Part shown: positions 11,640 through 22,534 of the stretch, piece by piece
Position numbering within the stretch: position 1 is the first letter of the stretch
Layout: the number at the start of each line of letters is the position of its first letter
DNA from: Aedes albopictus
Taxonomy: Eukaryota; Arthropoda; Insecta; Diptera; Culicidae
DNA length: 64,000 bases
Assembly (NCBI RefSeq): GCF_035046485.1
Contig: NW_026917409.1
Span: 36,001-100,000 of the forward strand
Direction of reading: 5' to 3'
Translations under genes and position numbers: made by a program
Notes under the pieces: generated by a model
Databases searched by the model: none
The model's input: only the letters and a program-made list of their open reading frames with translations
What the model was told of the DNA's origin: nothing

Positions 11640-12080
11640 CATTTCTATAGAATTTTCTTATATGAGTAAATATGCGCGCACGGTGGTTTTTGTTCCTGGA
11701 TTTCCGACCGCCATCTTGGATTTTTTGATCATCATTTTTGAGCTACGAAAAAAATTCGTCAACATTGAGCAAGATTACCCAAATTGGCGTGATTTGATAT
11801 GTCGTATGATAGGGTTTTGTGGAGTTTCACAGTTAGCCACTTCCGCCGGTGATGGTCCGGATAACTTAAATGGCCATAACTCTGGAATGCCTGGACCGAT
11901 CGGAACCATTTTCAATAGCAAACAGTGGGGCAATTCGAGCTAAAATAGTTAAAATGGCCAATGGAAAGTACCTTAAAGTGAGTGACCTTTTTTGTGTGAT
12001 GTGGCCTTCTTTCGAAAGCTCGTTATTTTAAGTGAACATATAGCCTTTCAGTACACTTTGGTGTACGAGAAAGGCAGAAA
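11640..12080 (+). repeat. Fragment of the tandem-bearing family seen at 38,310-39,996
   Basis: The block 11,790-11,925 (gccacttccgccggtgatgg, ccataactctggaatgcctg, accattttcaatag) corresponds to 39,655-39,880. The end (gtgtacgagaaaggcag) is the inverse of the start of that larger element (tgcctttctcgt, near 38,340). The in-frame ORF 11,662-11,943 comes from the repeat and is not a gene. Confidence 0.6.
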
Positions 12081-12275
12081 ATGCAAACATAGCGCACATT
12101 ACAAAACACCTTTTGAATGTTCATAGAAAAATGTAGTAGGTATGAAAAAAAAATCGAATATACAGTGACTGGCACAAAAAAAGATCCACCATATAGTGGT
12201 TACAGTTTCTAATGAAAACTACATACAAAAAAGATAAAATATATCTTTCAATAAATGCACTACATCCATTTTACA

Positions 12276-13797
12276 TTTTTTTTAGTAATCTGTGTTAAAA
12301 AATATTTGGTTTTTGAGGAATAAAGTCATTTCTGATATGTTTGGGAAAATTGCTTAAAAATTGGGTATGACAGAAAAAAGATCCACTTAGCAATTAATTC
12401 TGAAACTTCAAAATTTCGCCAAATTTTTACACGTTTTCCTTCTTGGTGTATGCTATTGTGATATTTACGACATATGAAATGTATTTATACATTAGTTTTA
12501 TCATTTTTAGGGGTGAGTTTATTTTTCATGGTTATTATAATGGGTAAAATATTTCCTAAACTCCAAAAACTATCTGTAAGCAAGAATGAATGCTATTAAT
12601 CTACAATCTAACAATAGTTCAGCTTGCAGACATACAAAGATGTACTTTTTTGGAATTTTTTTTTATTTATGTGTATTTTAACATAACGCTAATTGTACAC
12701 TAAAACTTATTTGGACTTTTTTATGAGTTTTGGTCGAATAATGCAAAGAAATGCACATGTTGTGAAGATTTTCAAGGATTATTTGATAACTCGAAACACT
12801 TTCACGTTTGTGTTTCACAATGATCACCTCCATCTGCTTGTGCTAAAGCATGCTGGAGGTATATTCTATCATATACACTCTGATAATTTAAAAATTTCAG
12901 TGTATTGTTAGTGGTACATATGTACGGGTGTTCAATCATAATGTTATAATGTTAACTTTTAACATCAATTTCCACTGTCGCTTCAATACACACATTCTCA
13001 GAATCAAAAGTACAGAAAAAATAAAGCATCAGATCATCTAGCTGTCTTCTGCAATATTTTTCATTGGAATGCAAGGAAAATATGTGCCAAAGACACCAAC
13101 ATGATTTGACGTTAGCCTCTCTTGCAATCACTCATTTCATGTGTGCGTATAATTTAACACCAGTGTCGTTTTATTTTGAAAGTTAACATTATAAGTTAGC
13201 ACCATGTGTACCGCTTGTAATACATTGAAATTTTTAATAATCAATGAGTATATGATAGAATATACCTCCAGCAAGCTTTAGCATAAGCAGATGGAGGTGA
13301 TCATTGCGGTACACAAACGTGAGAGTGATTCGAGTTATCAAATAATCCTTGAAAATCTTCACAACATGTGCATTTCTTTGCATTATTCGACCAAAACTTA
13401 TAAAAATTGCCCAAAATAGTACATCCCTGTATGTCTCCAAGCTGAATTATTGTTATATTGTAGATTAATAGCATTCATTCTTACTTACAGATAGTTTCTG
13501 TTGTTTGGAGAAATTTTTTCCCACTAACCATGAAAAATAAATTCGCCCCATATTACCCTAAAATTGATAAAACTCATGTAAAAATAAATTTCATATGTCG
13601 GAAACATCACAACAACATACACCAAGAAGTAAAACGTGTAAAAATTTGGCGAAATTTTGAAGTTTCAGAATTAATTGCTAAGTGGATCTTTTTTCTGTCA
13701 TACCCAAGTTTTAAACAGTTTTCCCAACCTTATCAGAAATCACTTTATTCCTCAAAAACCAAATATTTTTCAACACAGATTACCAAAACAATGCACT
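12276..13797. repeat. Palindrome 1 of the composite element
   Basis: The left arm 12,276-12,900 and right arm 13,230-13,797 are inverse copies, for example tcgaataatgcaaagaaatg against catttctttgcattattcga. Each arm carries a mirrored ORF sharing the peptide FGRIMQRNAHVVKIFKDYLI (plus 12,693-12,911 and minus 13,234-13,440). I do not recognise the peptide. The loop is about 330 bp. Confidence 0.85.
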
Positions 13798-13800
13798 AAG

Positions 13801-16192
13801 GGCCAGAATCGCAATCTAGCGGAACTAAATTAATTACTCCAAAACGAAGCATTTCCGATACATGGTGTCTTCGACAAAGTTGTTTGACATCAGCAGAGGC
13901 ATCTATTGCTAAGAATGAAGTAGTTTGCAACTCGTCCGCATAGGTGGCGCCACCATCTAACTTCTTTGTTTTACGTCCTAAAGACTTGGCGTCTTCGGCA
14001 AAGTTGTTTATTTTGGCAAAATAAACAACTCTTTCTCAGACGTCAAAATTCTACAGCCTACTGTTTTCGAGTTATTTAAAAAATAAAAACCAATCAATGA
14101 AAAAACAGTTTTTTAGGCTAATTTTGACATTTTTACCAGAAACCATGTGAGTTTAATTTTTTTCCTAACGCATATGTGTCAAACCAAGCACATTGTACGG
14201 GAATATGTTGAATACTTTAACTAAAAATTGAAAATAAAAATACAAATTCCAAAAAAATAGTGTACATTTCAAGCCTTAATATCTCACAAAGCGCAAGAAA
14301 TCGCAACTTCAAATTTTCAGCAAATACGAAGCAATACTAGGTGAACATACTGCCAAAAATTTGGAGAGGTATTTTTTTGGTGTTTTTGAGATAATAGCTT
14401 TTTAGTAACAGTATAAATATAAGTAGTTCCAGCATGTAACTTTTTACTGTTACACATTAGAGAGTTTATGTCTTCGAAAAAGTTGTTCATTTTGACTGAA
14501 TAAACAACTCTTTCTTAGACGTCAAAATTCCACGGCCTACTGTTTTCGAATTATTGCATATAAACTAGAAGATATTGATGAAAAATGACTATAAAACACA
14601 TTTTGATGCAATAGTAGGAACTATTTTTATTGTTTTTACTTTTACGATACATAGTACGTCAAGCAAATGTCAGTTTACTATTGTCAGCAAGGGTCAAGAT
14701 ATCTCTTAATTTTTTGCATGTCATTTTTAAAAGTTTTAAGCTTAACCTATTTTGTCAATCATTTTAAATTCTAGAGCGTGAAATATCTTGTCGAAAGCTC
14801 GTGGATCTGTTCCTGGATGGAAAGGACGTTGATGGAAGATTCTGAAACTCCAGCTCTACGAAACTGACATGTTAATAACCTACTATGTATCGTAAAAGTA
14901 AAAACAATAAAAATAGTTCATACTATTGCATCAAAATGTGTTTTATAATCATTTTTTATCAATATAATCTAGTTTATATGCAATAATTCGAAAACAGTAG
15001 GCCGTGGAATTTTGACGTCTAAGAAAGAGTTGTTTATTTAATCAAAATGAACAACTTTTTCGAAGACATAAACTCTCTAATGTGTAACAGTAAAAAGTTA
15101 CATGCTGGAACTACTTATATTTATACTGTTACTAAAAAGCTATTATCTCAAAAACACCAAAAAATACCTCTCCAAATTTTTGGCAGTATGTTCACCTAGT
15201 ATTGCTTCGTATTTGCTGAAAATTTGAAGTTGCGATTTTTTGCGCTTTGCGAGATATTAAGGCATGAAATTCACACTGTTTTTTCGAATTTGTATTTTTA
15301 TTTTTAATTTTTAATGATAATATTCAACATATTCCCGTACAATGTGTTTGGTTTGACACATATGCATTAGGAAAAAAAATTAAACTCACATGGTTTCTGG
15401 TAAAAATGTCAAAATTAGCCTAAAAAACTGTTTTTTCATTGATTGGTTTTTATTTTTTAAATAACTCGAAAACAGTAGGCTGTGGAATATTGACGTCTTT
15501 GGCAAAGTTTTATTTATTCTTAATCACTTAACCTTATTTACAGCTCTTTTGTCCACTAGGGTACTACGTGAGCGATTCCAATTGGACGCAGCACTTCCAC
15601 TTTGCACAGCGCCTAAATGTATTCTATTCTTTTCTACTTTATTGAACTGGTAGCCGTTGTGCTTCTTTCACTCTTCTACCCTGTCCATGGTAGAATGATG
15701 AGCACGATGATGCTGATGTGTGGCTGCTGTTCCTTTTCCAGTTCGATTGGGGGTCCATTATGAGTTGCGGTTCGCCGATATCCAAATTCCGGGTCCATCA
15801 GAGCTATATGCTCCGAAGAGGGTCAGGTGCCAGCTGCTCTCGGGGGGAAGAGCAACTGACGAAAAATTGCAAGTGCCGGGGCTGGGTTCGAACCCATGAC
15901 CATCCGCTTATGAAGCGAACGTGTGGACCACTGCGCCACGGGCCCCGACTATTTGGCAAAGTTATTTATTTTTCCAAAATAAACAACTTTGCCGAAGACG
16001 CCAAGTCTCTAGGACGTAAAACATAGAAGTTGGATGATGGCGCCACCTATGCGGACGAGTTGCAAACTACTTCATTCTTAGCAATAGATGCCTCTGCTGA
16101 TGTCAAACAACTTTGTCGAAGACTCCATGTTTCGGAAATGCTTCGTTTTGGAGTAAATAATTTAGTTCCGCTGGATTGCGATTCTGGCCCTT
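13801..16192. repeat. Palindrome 2 of the composite element
   Basis: The arms start gggccagaatcgcaatc and end gattgcgattctggccc. They run inward to a loop at about 14,660-14,880. Matching words include gcgccacctatgcggacgag against ctcgtccgcataggtggcgc. The right arm is interrupted by a SINE (15,510-15,951). Without that insertion the arms would be about 860-870 bp each. Confidence 0.85.
15510..15951 (-). mobile_element. tRNA-derived SINE, family C, with target duplication
   Basis: Read on the minus strand, it begins with a tRNA-like head (ggggcccgtggcgcagtggt, then a B box gggttcgaaccc) and continues about 440 bp. It is flanked by the direct repeat tttggcaaagtt (15,498-15,509 and 15,952-15,963), the target duplication. 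The other palindrome arm preserves the uninterrupted site. A short second copy of the head is at 31,709-31,805. Confidence 0.85.
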
Positions 16193-16313
16193 AGTGCAAT
16201 GTAAAATGGATGTTATGCATTCATTGAAAGATATATTTTATCACTTTTGCATGCAGTTTTCATTAGAAACTGTAACCACTAGATGGTGGATCTTTTTTTG
16301 TGCCGGTCACTTT

Positions 16314-17132
16314 ATACATTCTAACAATGCAATAAGGTCGAGATCACTCCAATCAAATGTTTCCTCTGCACGGTCAAAATGTCAATTAATATTAATAAAA
16401 TAATGGGTTTCTCAGAATGGCATATATTCGTTAATTTTGTCACTCCTTATACTGCTCAAAACCTAAAAGTATCCGAAAAGAGTCGCGTGACCTTAGTTCG
16501 CTCTTCGCAGCACGCTGCGAAAAGTATAGTCAGTCATTAAAACATTCCGGTGAAAAAGCAGCAGTTCAGAAATTCATCAAGAGCACATAACGCGGTGCCC
16601 CGGCTCAAGTGTATTCCCGTTCTTCTCGCTCCCTTTGAATTGTTTCATCTGATTTGCTGACCGACGACCACTCCGGTATCTGCATCACTCAACATTGCCA
16701 CAAGGTCGAAGCACTTATCATCAGACGGACGATATATTACTTTTTTTTTCTAGAGTGGAGTTATAGGTAACGATAGCAACAGAAAGTAGAAAGGACGTGC
16801 AAACGATGTGCACTACGCATGGGCCTGGCCTACTGTCAAACTCACATCTCACCCCCACCTCCGCTATGCACAAACAAATCACAGCTTGCTGCCTGGCCCT
16901 GATAGTGAAAGTAGTGTGTGCGACCTTGGATAAAGGAATTCGTCTAATCCTAGTCTGCCTTGGCCATTGATCAGCACACTGTTCGATTGTGGTGGCCTAC
17001 TTCGAGGATATGAAGAAGAGTTTGTCTCATTTCGATTGAGCGCGCGGGTGGCGTATTTTTAGAATGCGCACTGCTTTGCCCACCACAGTCACAGAGTCGG
17101 TGGTTGTACAGATGAGAATGTGCGAAACTTAC
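16314..17132. other. Pfk: Unique intron sequence next to the Pfk exon
   Basis: No repeats are apparent. The Pfk intron begins at 17,132 on the minus strand with a consensus donor (gtaagt). At 16,515-16,560 a plus-strand agtatagtcagtcatt has the form of an insect initiator (TCAGT), but no exon was identified behind it. Confidence 0.45.
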
Positions 17133-17291
17133 CTTACATCCGACGTAAATGCCCATCCGGACAACGGCACGTACGGCCGCATTCATGCCCTGAGAATCTC
17201 CGCCGCTGGTGAAGACGGCAATTCCCTTGCCTTTATGCGCACCATGTTGGATGAACCGTTGAACTGAAGGTAATGGTGCCATACTGTGTTG
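17133..17291 (-). CDS. Pfk: ATP-dependent 6-phosphofructokinase, N-terminal coding exon (partial gene)
   Basis: Phosphofructokinase phosphorylates fructose 6-phosphate to fructose 1,6-bisphosphate in the cytosol and is the main control point of glycolysis. On the minus strand the exon encodes [10 protein letters not shown]... (ATG at 17,282) and then [20 protein letters not shown], the glycine-rich ATP-binding start of eukaryotic PFKs, up to MGIYVGCK. It ends at 17,133 before a perfect gtaagt donor, exactly where animal PFK continues with V-Y-F-I-R-E-G. The acceptor is strong (ttgttttgttcaactttacag), so nine bases (CAACACAGT) precede the ATG in the exon. The exon is open upstream of the ATG, which allows an N-terminal extension from the exon at 18,017-18,121. 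Only about 50 of some 780-800 codons are here; the rest must lie beyond the left edge after an intron of at least 17 kb. Confidence 0.92.
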
Positions 17292-17599
17292 CTGTAAAGT
17301 TGAACAAAACAATCACTTTTTACTTTCTTTCAGCAAGACACATCAACACACTACAACTGCTTAGAACACTATCTTCTTCGTTTTTGCCAGCGTCGCAATC
17401 ACAATCAACTTTCTTTATACACTACTTGAACCAAACAGGCCCCTCTTCTCTCACTCTAGAAACAGGCAAAGAAATGCACAACTATTTTCTCCCTTTCACG
17501 GTCAACGATGCTGTAACAGAAAATTCACTGTCACACTACGGTCGTCGATGATAATCGAACCTCGACTGACCTAACACTCCAATTAAGATCGTTAAACTG

Positions 17600-18700
17600 C
17601 ACTACCACTTAGAATACTAACATTTGGGACCTCGGTTGATCAGGCTGATGTTCACTTTTGTCCAGTGAAAATCTCGCGACAGACTGCGAAACGACTCGAA
17701 CGACAGTCTGGAGTTAAATTATACGATCCGTCGAAGACTCCCTTTTGCTCGCCCCCGAAAGGTTACACAGAATGACATCTCAAGGTGACTTTCGGGAAAG
17801 CTTCGAGCGCTATTCAGCCCAGCGGGCTCGATGGCGACCATTTTGTTTCGATTGGCGTTTATTGATTTAATTATGGTGAAATAAGGCACATTTCTAGATG
17901 AAACTTACACTGCAAGGTTAAATTCATTACCAAATAATTTTGCATCTTCGTAATTGTTACACTTCAGATAACTTTCCAACAAAATCAAGCAAATTTCATT
18001 TGAGATTGACACTTACCAATTCAGACTCATTCGAAACTGTTCGAATTCGCAGGGCATTCAGTGAGTCGTAGCTTGCACTGCCCGAAACTCTTATGACGCG
18101 AGCTTTCATGACATTTTCCATCTGCGAAAGCTCACCCGCGAGGAATTTCCCTCTCTATACAGCGAGAAAATTCTAAGTATAAACAACGCTCTCGAGCGTC
18201 CCACTTTGTATTATCGATCAAACCATCCCTATAATTACCGGTACCTACAATTTCAAATGAATGAAATTTATCACTGCGAATGACGAAACATTGCTTCGCT
18301 GTGTTGCAGTGAATGAAATCACCACCCCTCGCAAAGGAAGCCGGCTGGGCTGATTAGTCACGCTTGATGGTGAAAGCACCGATACACGTGCGTTTTTGGC
18401 TGCGAGACCGGCATCTTTCGAGCGAGTTTTGAGCGGGAGCATAATGTTCGTGAGAGGGGCAATACATATAGGTAGTTGCGTCCGCAACAACGCGGAGAAT
18501 AGTGCAGGTCGCCATCACCAAGACGATCTATTGCGGCGGCGTGCAACTAATCACGTGCGGCAAGCAGCTGTTCGGGATGGCCTTTCTTCAGGGTTTCCTT
18601 CGCGGCGCGCCAAGAGCAGTAACTAGGTGCGTATGGTGGCGGTTAGAGATGTGCGCGCGCAAAAAACCAGTGTGTACCTACCTGCTTCTTCTAAAATGAG
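17600..18700 (-). promoter_or_regulatory. Pfk: Likely 5' UTR and promoter region of Pfk
   Basis: This stretch is free of obvious repeats and richer in CG-containing words than its surroundings. Minus-strand signals include a TATA-like cgtataatttaa near 17,725, a second agtataaaca-like region near 18,180 and extra donor-like sites (gcaggtaggt at about 18,675). Several first exons are plausible. The exact start sites cannot be fixed by eye. Confidence 0.4.
18017..18121 (-). CDS. Pfk: Probable alternative first coding exon of Pfk
   Basis: On the minus strand an ATG at 18,121 opens 35 codons beginning MENVMKARVIRVSGSASYDS and ending ...SNESEL directly before a consensus donor (ttg|gtaagtg at 18,017). 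The phase is 0. The next acceptor, at 17,291, is also in phase 0, so the splice reads ...[12 protein letters not shown]... without a stop. An in-frame TAG lies upstream, so the ATG is a plausible true start. The segment is Ser/Arg rich and unlike the catalytic domain. It could equally be a 5' UTR exon with translation starting at MAPLP. Donor and phase are seen; use as coding sequence is inference. Confidence 0.55.
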
Positions 18701-19900
18701 ACGGTTTTGCTGATGACCGAATATGCATTGAATTGCTTTCGTGGAGGGGCGTTGGCATATTATTCGGGTCAGGTCCATTTATGATGTATGTTCGTATTGG
18801 GAGGAAGGAATTATGCCAATGAATCCATTCATGACGAAATCATATGGCTATCGATATCTTTTTAGATTCTCACAATAGAAAAATTAGCCACAGAAGCCCA
18901 ATATCGTGACTGTTCGTGTGACTAACATTTAGTTTGCCACGCCCTTATGGCATCAGTTGCGGTACTATAATTGTCAAATAAATATTAGGGGAATTCACTT
19001 AACAGCGTAAACTGTTTATTATCCTGTTTAAACGACGCGATCACCGAGGCAAACTTTGATTATTTCATTCGTAATTTCAAGAAACATTTCAAATAGCGTA
19101 GCATAGCATAGCATAATACTTGCACAAATCTTGGATGGAGTTGCAAAGCTGAATATAACCATTGACTTTGATGATGTCGCTACTATCAACAATGTTATAG
19201 ACCCACTCAGCTCCACACACCTGGCCAAGTCCTTGCAAGCATTAGTTATTAGCCCAATCATCAACTTAGAAAGAGCCCAGAACTGAAGCAGCTTCCAATA
19301 GATGAACGGACATTGAAAATAGCGAATTTTCAATTTTTATGTATTTAGGCTGATACAAATTATATTTTGACTTTTTGTCTCCCCCCCTTCAAAAAATTTT
19401 GGCTGGATTTTGCATTTTGAGGGGGCAGATGAAAAAATATTTATCAAAATTTCGTGGTTTGGTGAAAATTCTTTAACAAATCCGATGAGTTTTAAATATT
19501 TTTCAGATTAAATGCTTTATTATTTTTATCCCCCCCCTCGACCAGCCAAAGAGTGGTGGGACAAAAAGTGAAATAAATATTTGTAACGGCCTTATATAGG
19601 ATATAAAGAGTGTAATCAGAAAGATCTCACCTAGTTCCAGCACTGCACCTGCATTGATCTGCCTAAAATCGAACGCAATCAATAAGAAAATGGAAGCGCC
19701 ATATGATCCAGGGTTGTATAGAATCAGCACTTCGATTATTTTCACTCAACAGACAGCAGCGCATTACACTCCATTACTAACGAGGTTCACGGAGATGACG
19801 GAAGTTGCACAACACCGCTATTACCCACGCTGCTACTACTGTGGCAGTGGCCAGGCACAATCTGACACGAGATCCTATCTTACGGCAGCGACACACATTT
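18701..19900. other. Intergenic stretch with one MITE-like word
   Basis: At 18,989-19,110 the block ggggaattcacttaacagcg ... cgcgatcaccgaggcaa matches the short element at 53,743-53,882. A (tagca)n run lies near 19,100-19,112. ORFs 19,028-19,333 and 19,503-19,745 (minus) and 19,654-19,902 (plus) match nothing known and overlap antisense. Confidence 0.45.
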
Positions 19901-22080
19901 GACCCACATATTTTGAGTGTTGCATCAAATTAGCTTCTTAACTCGCAAGGAAATTTTGAGTGGAATGCTAAGAAGGGTATCTTCAGTGGATGATGATACA
20001 CGGAATAGATTAAAAGTGATTACAGTATCCGCGCGAATGTAGTTATGCTCATTTTACCCTAATTCCCCAAATATATTGAGTTTTGCTCCGTAATTCACAA
20101 GAAAATTATGGATGGTATCCAAGGAAGTGTTTCTTTAGTGGATTTTATACACGGGAACGATTGAAAATGATTGCAGTGACCGCGTGAATGTAATTATGCT
20201 CATTAAACCCTGATTCTCCACATATATTGAGTTTTGTATGAAATTAGCTTCATAACTCACAAGAAAATTATGAGTGGTTTCCAAGAGAGATTATGATACA
20301 AGATACAAGGAATCGATTAGAAGTGATTACAGTGACCGCGTTAATGTAATTATGGTATGGTATCCATTAGTTTCTTGTGAGTTATAGAGCTTATACCATA
20401 CAAAACTCAATATATGTGGGTAATTAGGGTAGGATAACCAAAATAACAATCACGCGGTCACTGCATTAATTTCTAATCGATTCTTCATATCATAGCTCAC
20501 TAAAGAACTCCTTCACAGCATACCGCCCATAAGTTTCTTGCGAGTTATGTAGCCAATTTCATGCAAAATGCAATATATGTGAGGAACTAGGGTAAAATGA
20601 GCATAATAGCATTTACGGGGTCACTGTAATCATTTTCGTTGTATCCTCATCCCCCAAATAAGCACTTCTTAACATACCATTTCATACAAAACACAATATG
20701 TGTGGGGTATAAGGGTAAAATAAGCATAATTACATTAACGCGGATACTACAGTTACTTCTAATCGATTCCTTGTATCATCATCCACTAAAGAAATAGTTC
20801 ACAACATACCACCCATTTCTTGTGAGTTATAAAGCTAATTTCATGCAAATCTCAGTATATGTGGGGAATTAGGGTAAAATGAGCATACTGACATTCACGC
20901 GGTCACTGCAATAACTTCTAATCAATTCCTTGCAGCATAAGTAATTCATTAAAGAAACCCTCCATAGCATACCACCCTTAAGTTTCTTATGAGTTATAAA
21001 GCTAATTTAATGCCAAACTTAATATATGTGGGAAATTAGGGTAAAATGAGCATAATTACATTCACGCGGTCACTGCAATATTTTTTCTTCACCGTGTAAA
21101 CAAAACCTTTCATGCAAACCAGCCATAATTTCCTTACGAGTTATGGTGCTAATGTCACACAAAACTCAACATATGTGGAGAATTAGGGTAAAATGAGCAT
21201 AACTACATTCGCGCAAACACTGCAATCACTTCTAATCTATTCCTTGTATCAGTATCCACTAAAAATCTCTTCAGAGCATACCATTCATAATTTCCTTGCG
21301 AGTTATGGAGCTAATTTGATGCAAAACTCAATATATGTGGTGTGGATAATTAGGGTAAAATGAGCATAATTACATTCGCACGGTCACTGCAATCACTTCT
21401 CATCGATTCCTTGTATCATCATCCACTAAAAAACCCTTGCTTAGCATACCACTCATAATTTTCTTGTGAATTATGGAGATAATTTCAAATAAAACTTAAT
21501 ATATGTGGAGAATTAGGGTAAAATAAGCATAATTACATTCACGCAGTCACTGCAACCATTTCTAGTCGATTCCCTGTATCATAATCTACTAAAGAAAGCC
21601 TTCTTAGCATACCACTCATAATTTTCTTGCGAGTAAGGAGCTTATTTCATACAAAACTCAAAATATGTGGGGAATTAGGGTATAATGAGCATAATTACAT
21701 TCGCGTGGTCACTGTAATCACTTCTCATCAATTCCTTGTATCATAATTCACTAAAGAGAGCCTTCTTAGCATACCACTCTTAAATTCCCTGCGAATTGTA
21801 AAGCTAATTTCATACAAAACTCTATATGTGAGGGGAATTAGGGTAAAATAAGCATAAATACATTCATGCGGTCACTACAATCCGTTCAAATCAATTCTCT
21901 ACATCTTAATCCTTCACAAAAGTCCTTCAAGGCAGACCGCATTCATGTTTCATAATTGTTTTAGAGCTAGTTTCATATAAATGTTAATAACAATTGGGGA
22001 ATTAGGGTAAAATGAGCAGGATAATGATCCGTGCGGTCTGTTTAAACACTTCCCTTCGATTTTCCAGACAATTTTACGCC
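19900..22080. repeat. Tandem satellite, unit about 163 bp, with one orientation switch
   Basis: The landmark attagggtaaaatgagcat recurs near 20,425, 20,590, 20,705, 20,868, 21,030, 21,183, 21,347, 21,510, 21,672, 21,835 and 22,000, mostly 162-165 bp apart. Each unit also has gcggtcactgcaat, tcgattccttgtatcat and ttcttgcgagttat. Left of about 20,345 the units are inverted (catgctcattttaccctaat near 20,050 and 20,195). One interval is short (about 115 bp). There are 13-14 units in total, diverged by perhaps 10-20 percent. Confidence 0.9.
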
Positions 22081-22534
22081 TAAAACCGTTTTGTTCATAA
22101 GAAAAGCCGGATGCGTTCATGAGATACAGAATTTAGTGTAGGTTTGCACTGTTTTTTTCCCACTGTGCACTGGTGGGTCGTGGACTGAATTTTTGTGGGT
22201 CGCGAAAACTTGAGCGATATTTCAATAATTGTCTTACAGTAAGACAATTTCAAAATTTGCAAGTACTCTCTTAGGGCATTGGCAGAGACATTTCAAGAAA
22301 CTCAAGAACGCTGCCTCAAATTTTCAAACAGATTCAAGCAGTAGAAGCTAAGATACAGGCGTACCTCGATAGTACGTACCCTCGTTAGTGCGTACATTTT
22401 GCCTCGATAGTACGTACACCAAAATTTATTTAATTTTTAAACTACAAAAATGGGTTCGAATCATTAGTAGACGTATAGCAGAGACTCCGATACTATGATT
22501 TTTTGTTATGCAGACTCCTATAACACGGATTTTC

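Larger units (their letters stand above)
12163..16313. mobile_element. Composite 4.15-kb foldback element with Tc1-like ends
   Basis: The outer ends are inverted: cagtgactggcacaaaaaaa on the left, and on the right, read inward, aagtgaccggcacaaaaaaa, each next to TA. The match continues for about 115 bp through gatccaccatatagtggtta. Ends starting CAGTG beside a TA dinucleotide are typical of Tc1/mariner elements. Inside there is no transposase; instead two long palindromes lie back to back (12,276-13,797 and 13,801-16,192). Confidence 0.75.

Noticed and set aside
15880..15950. Possible tRNA gene on the minus strand
   Set aside because: The head is followed by a SINE body and flanked by a target duplication, so it is a SINE.
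19900..22080. CRISPR-like regular spacing
   Set aside because: Whole 163-bp units are repeated with gradual divergence, including the parts between landmarks. This is a eukaryotic satellite.
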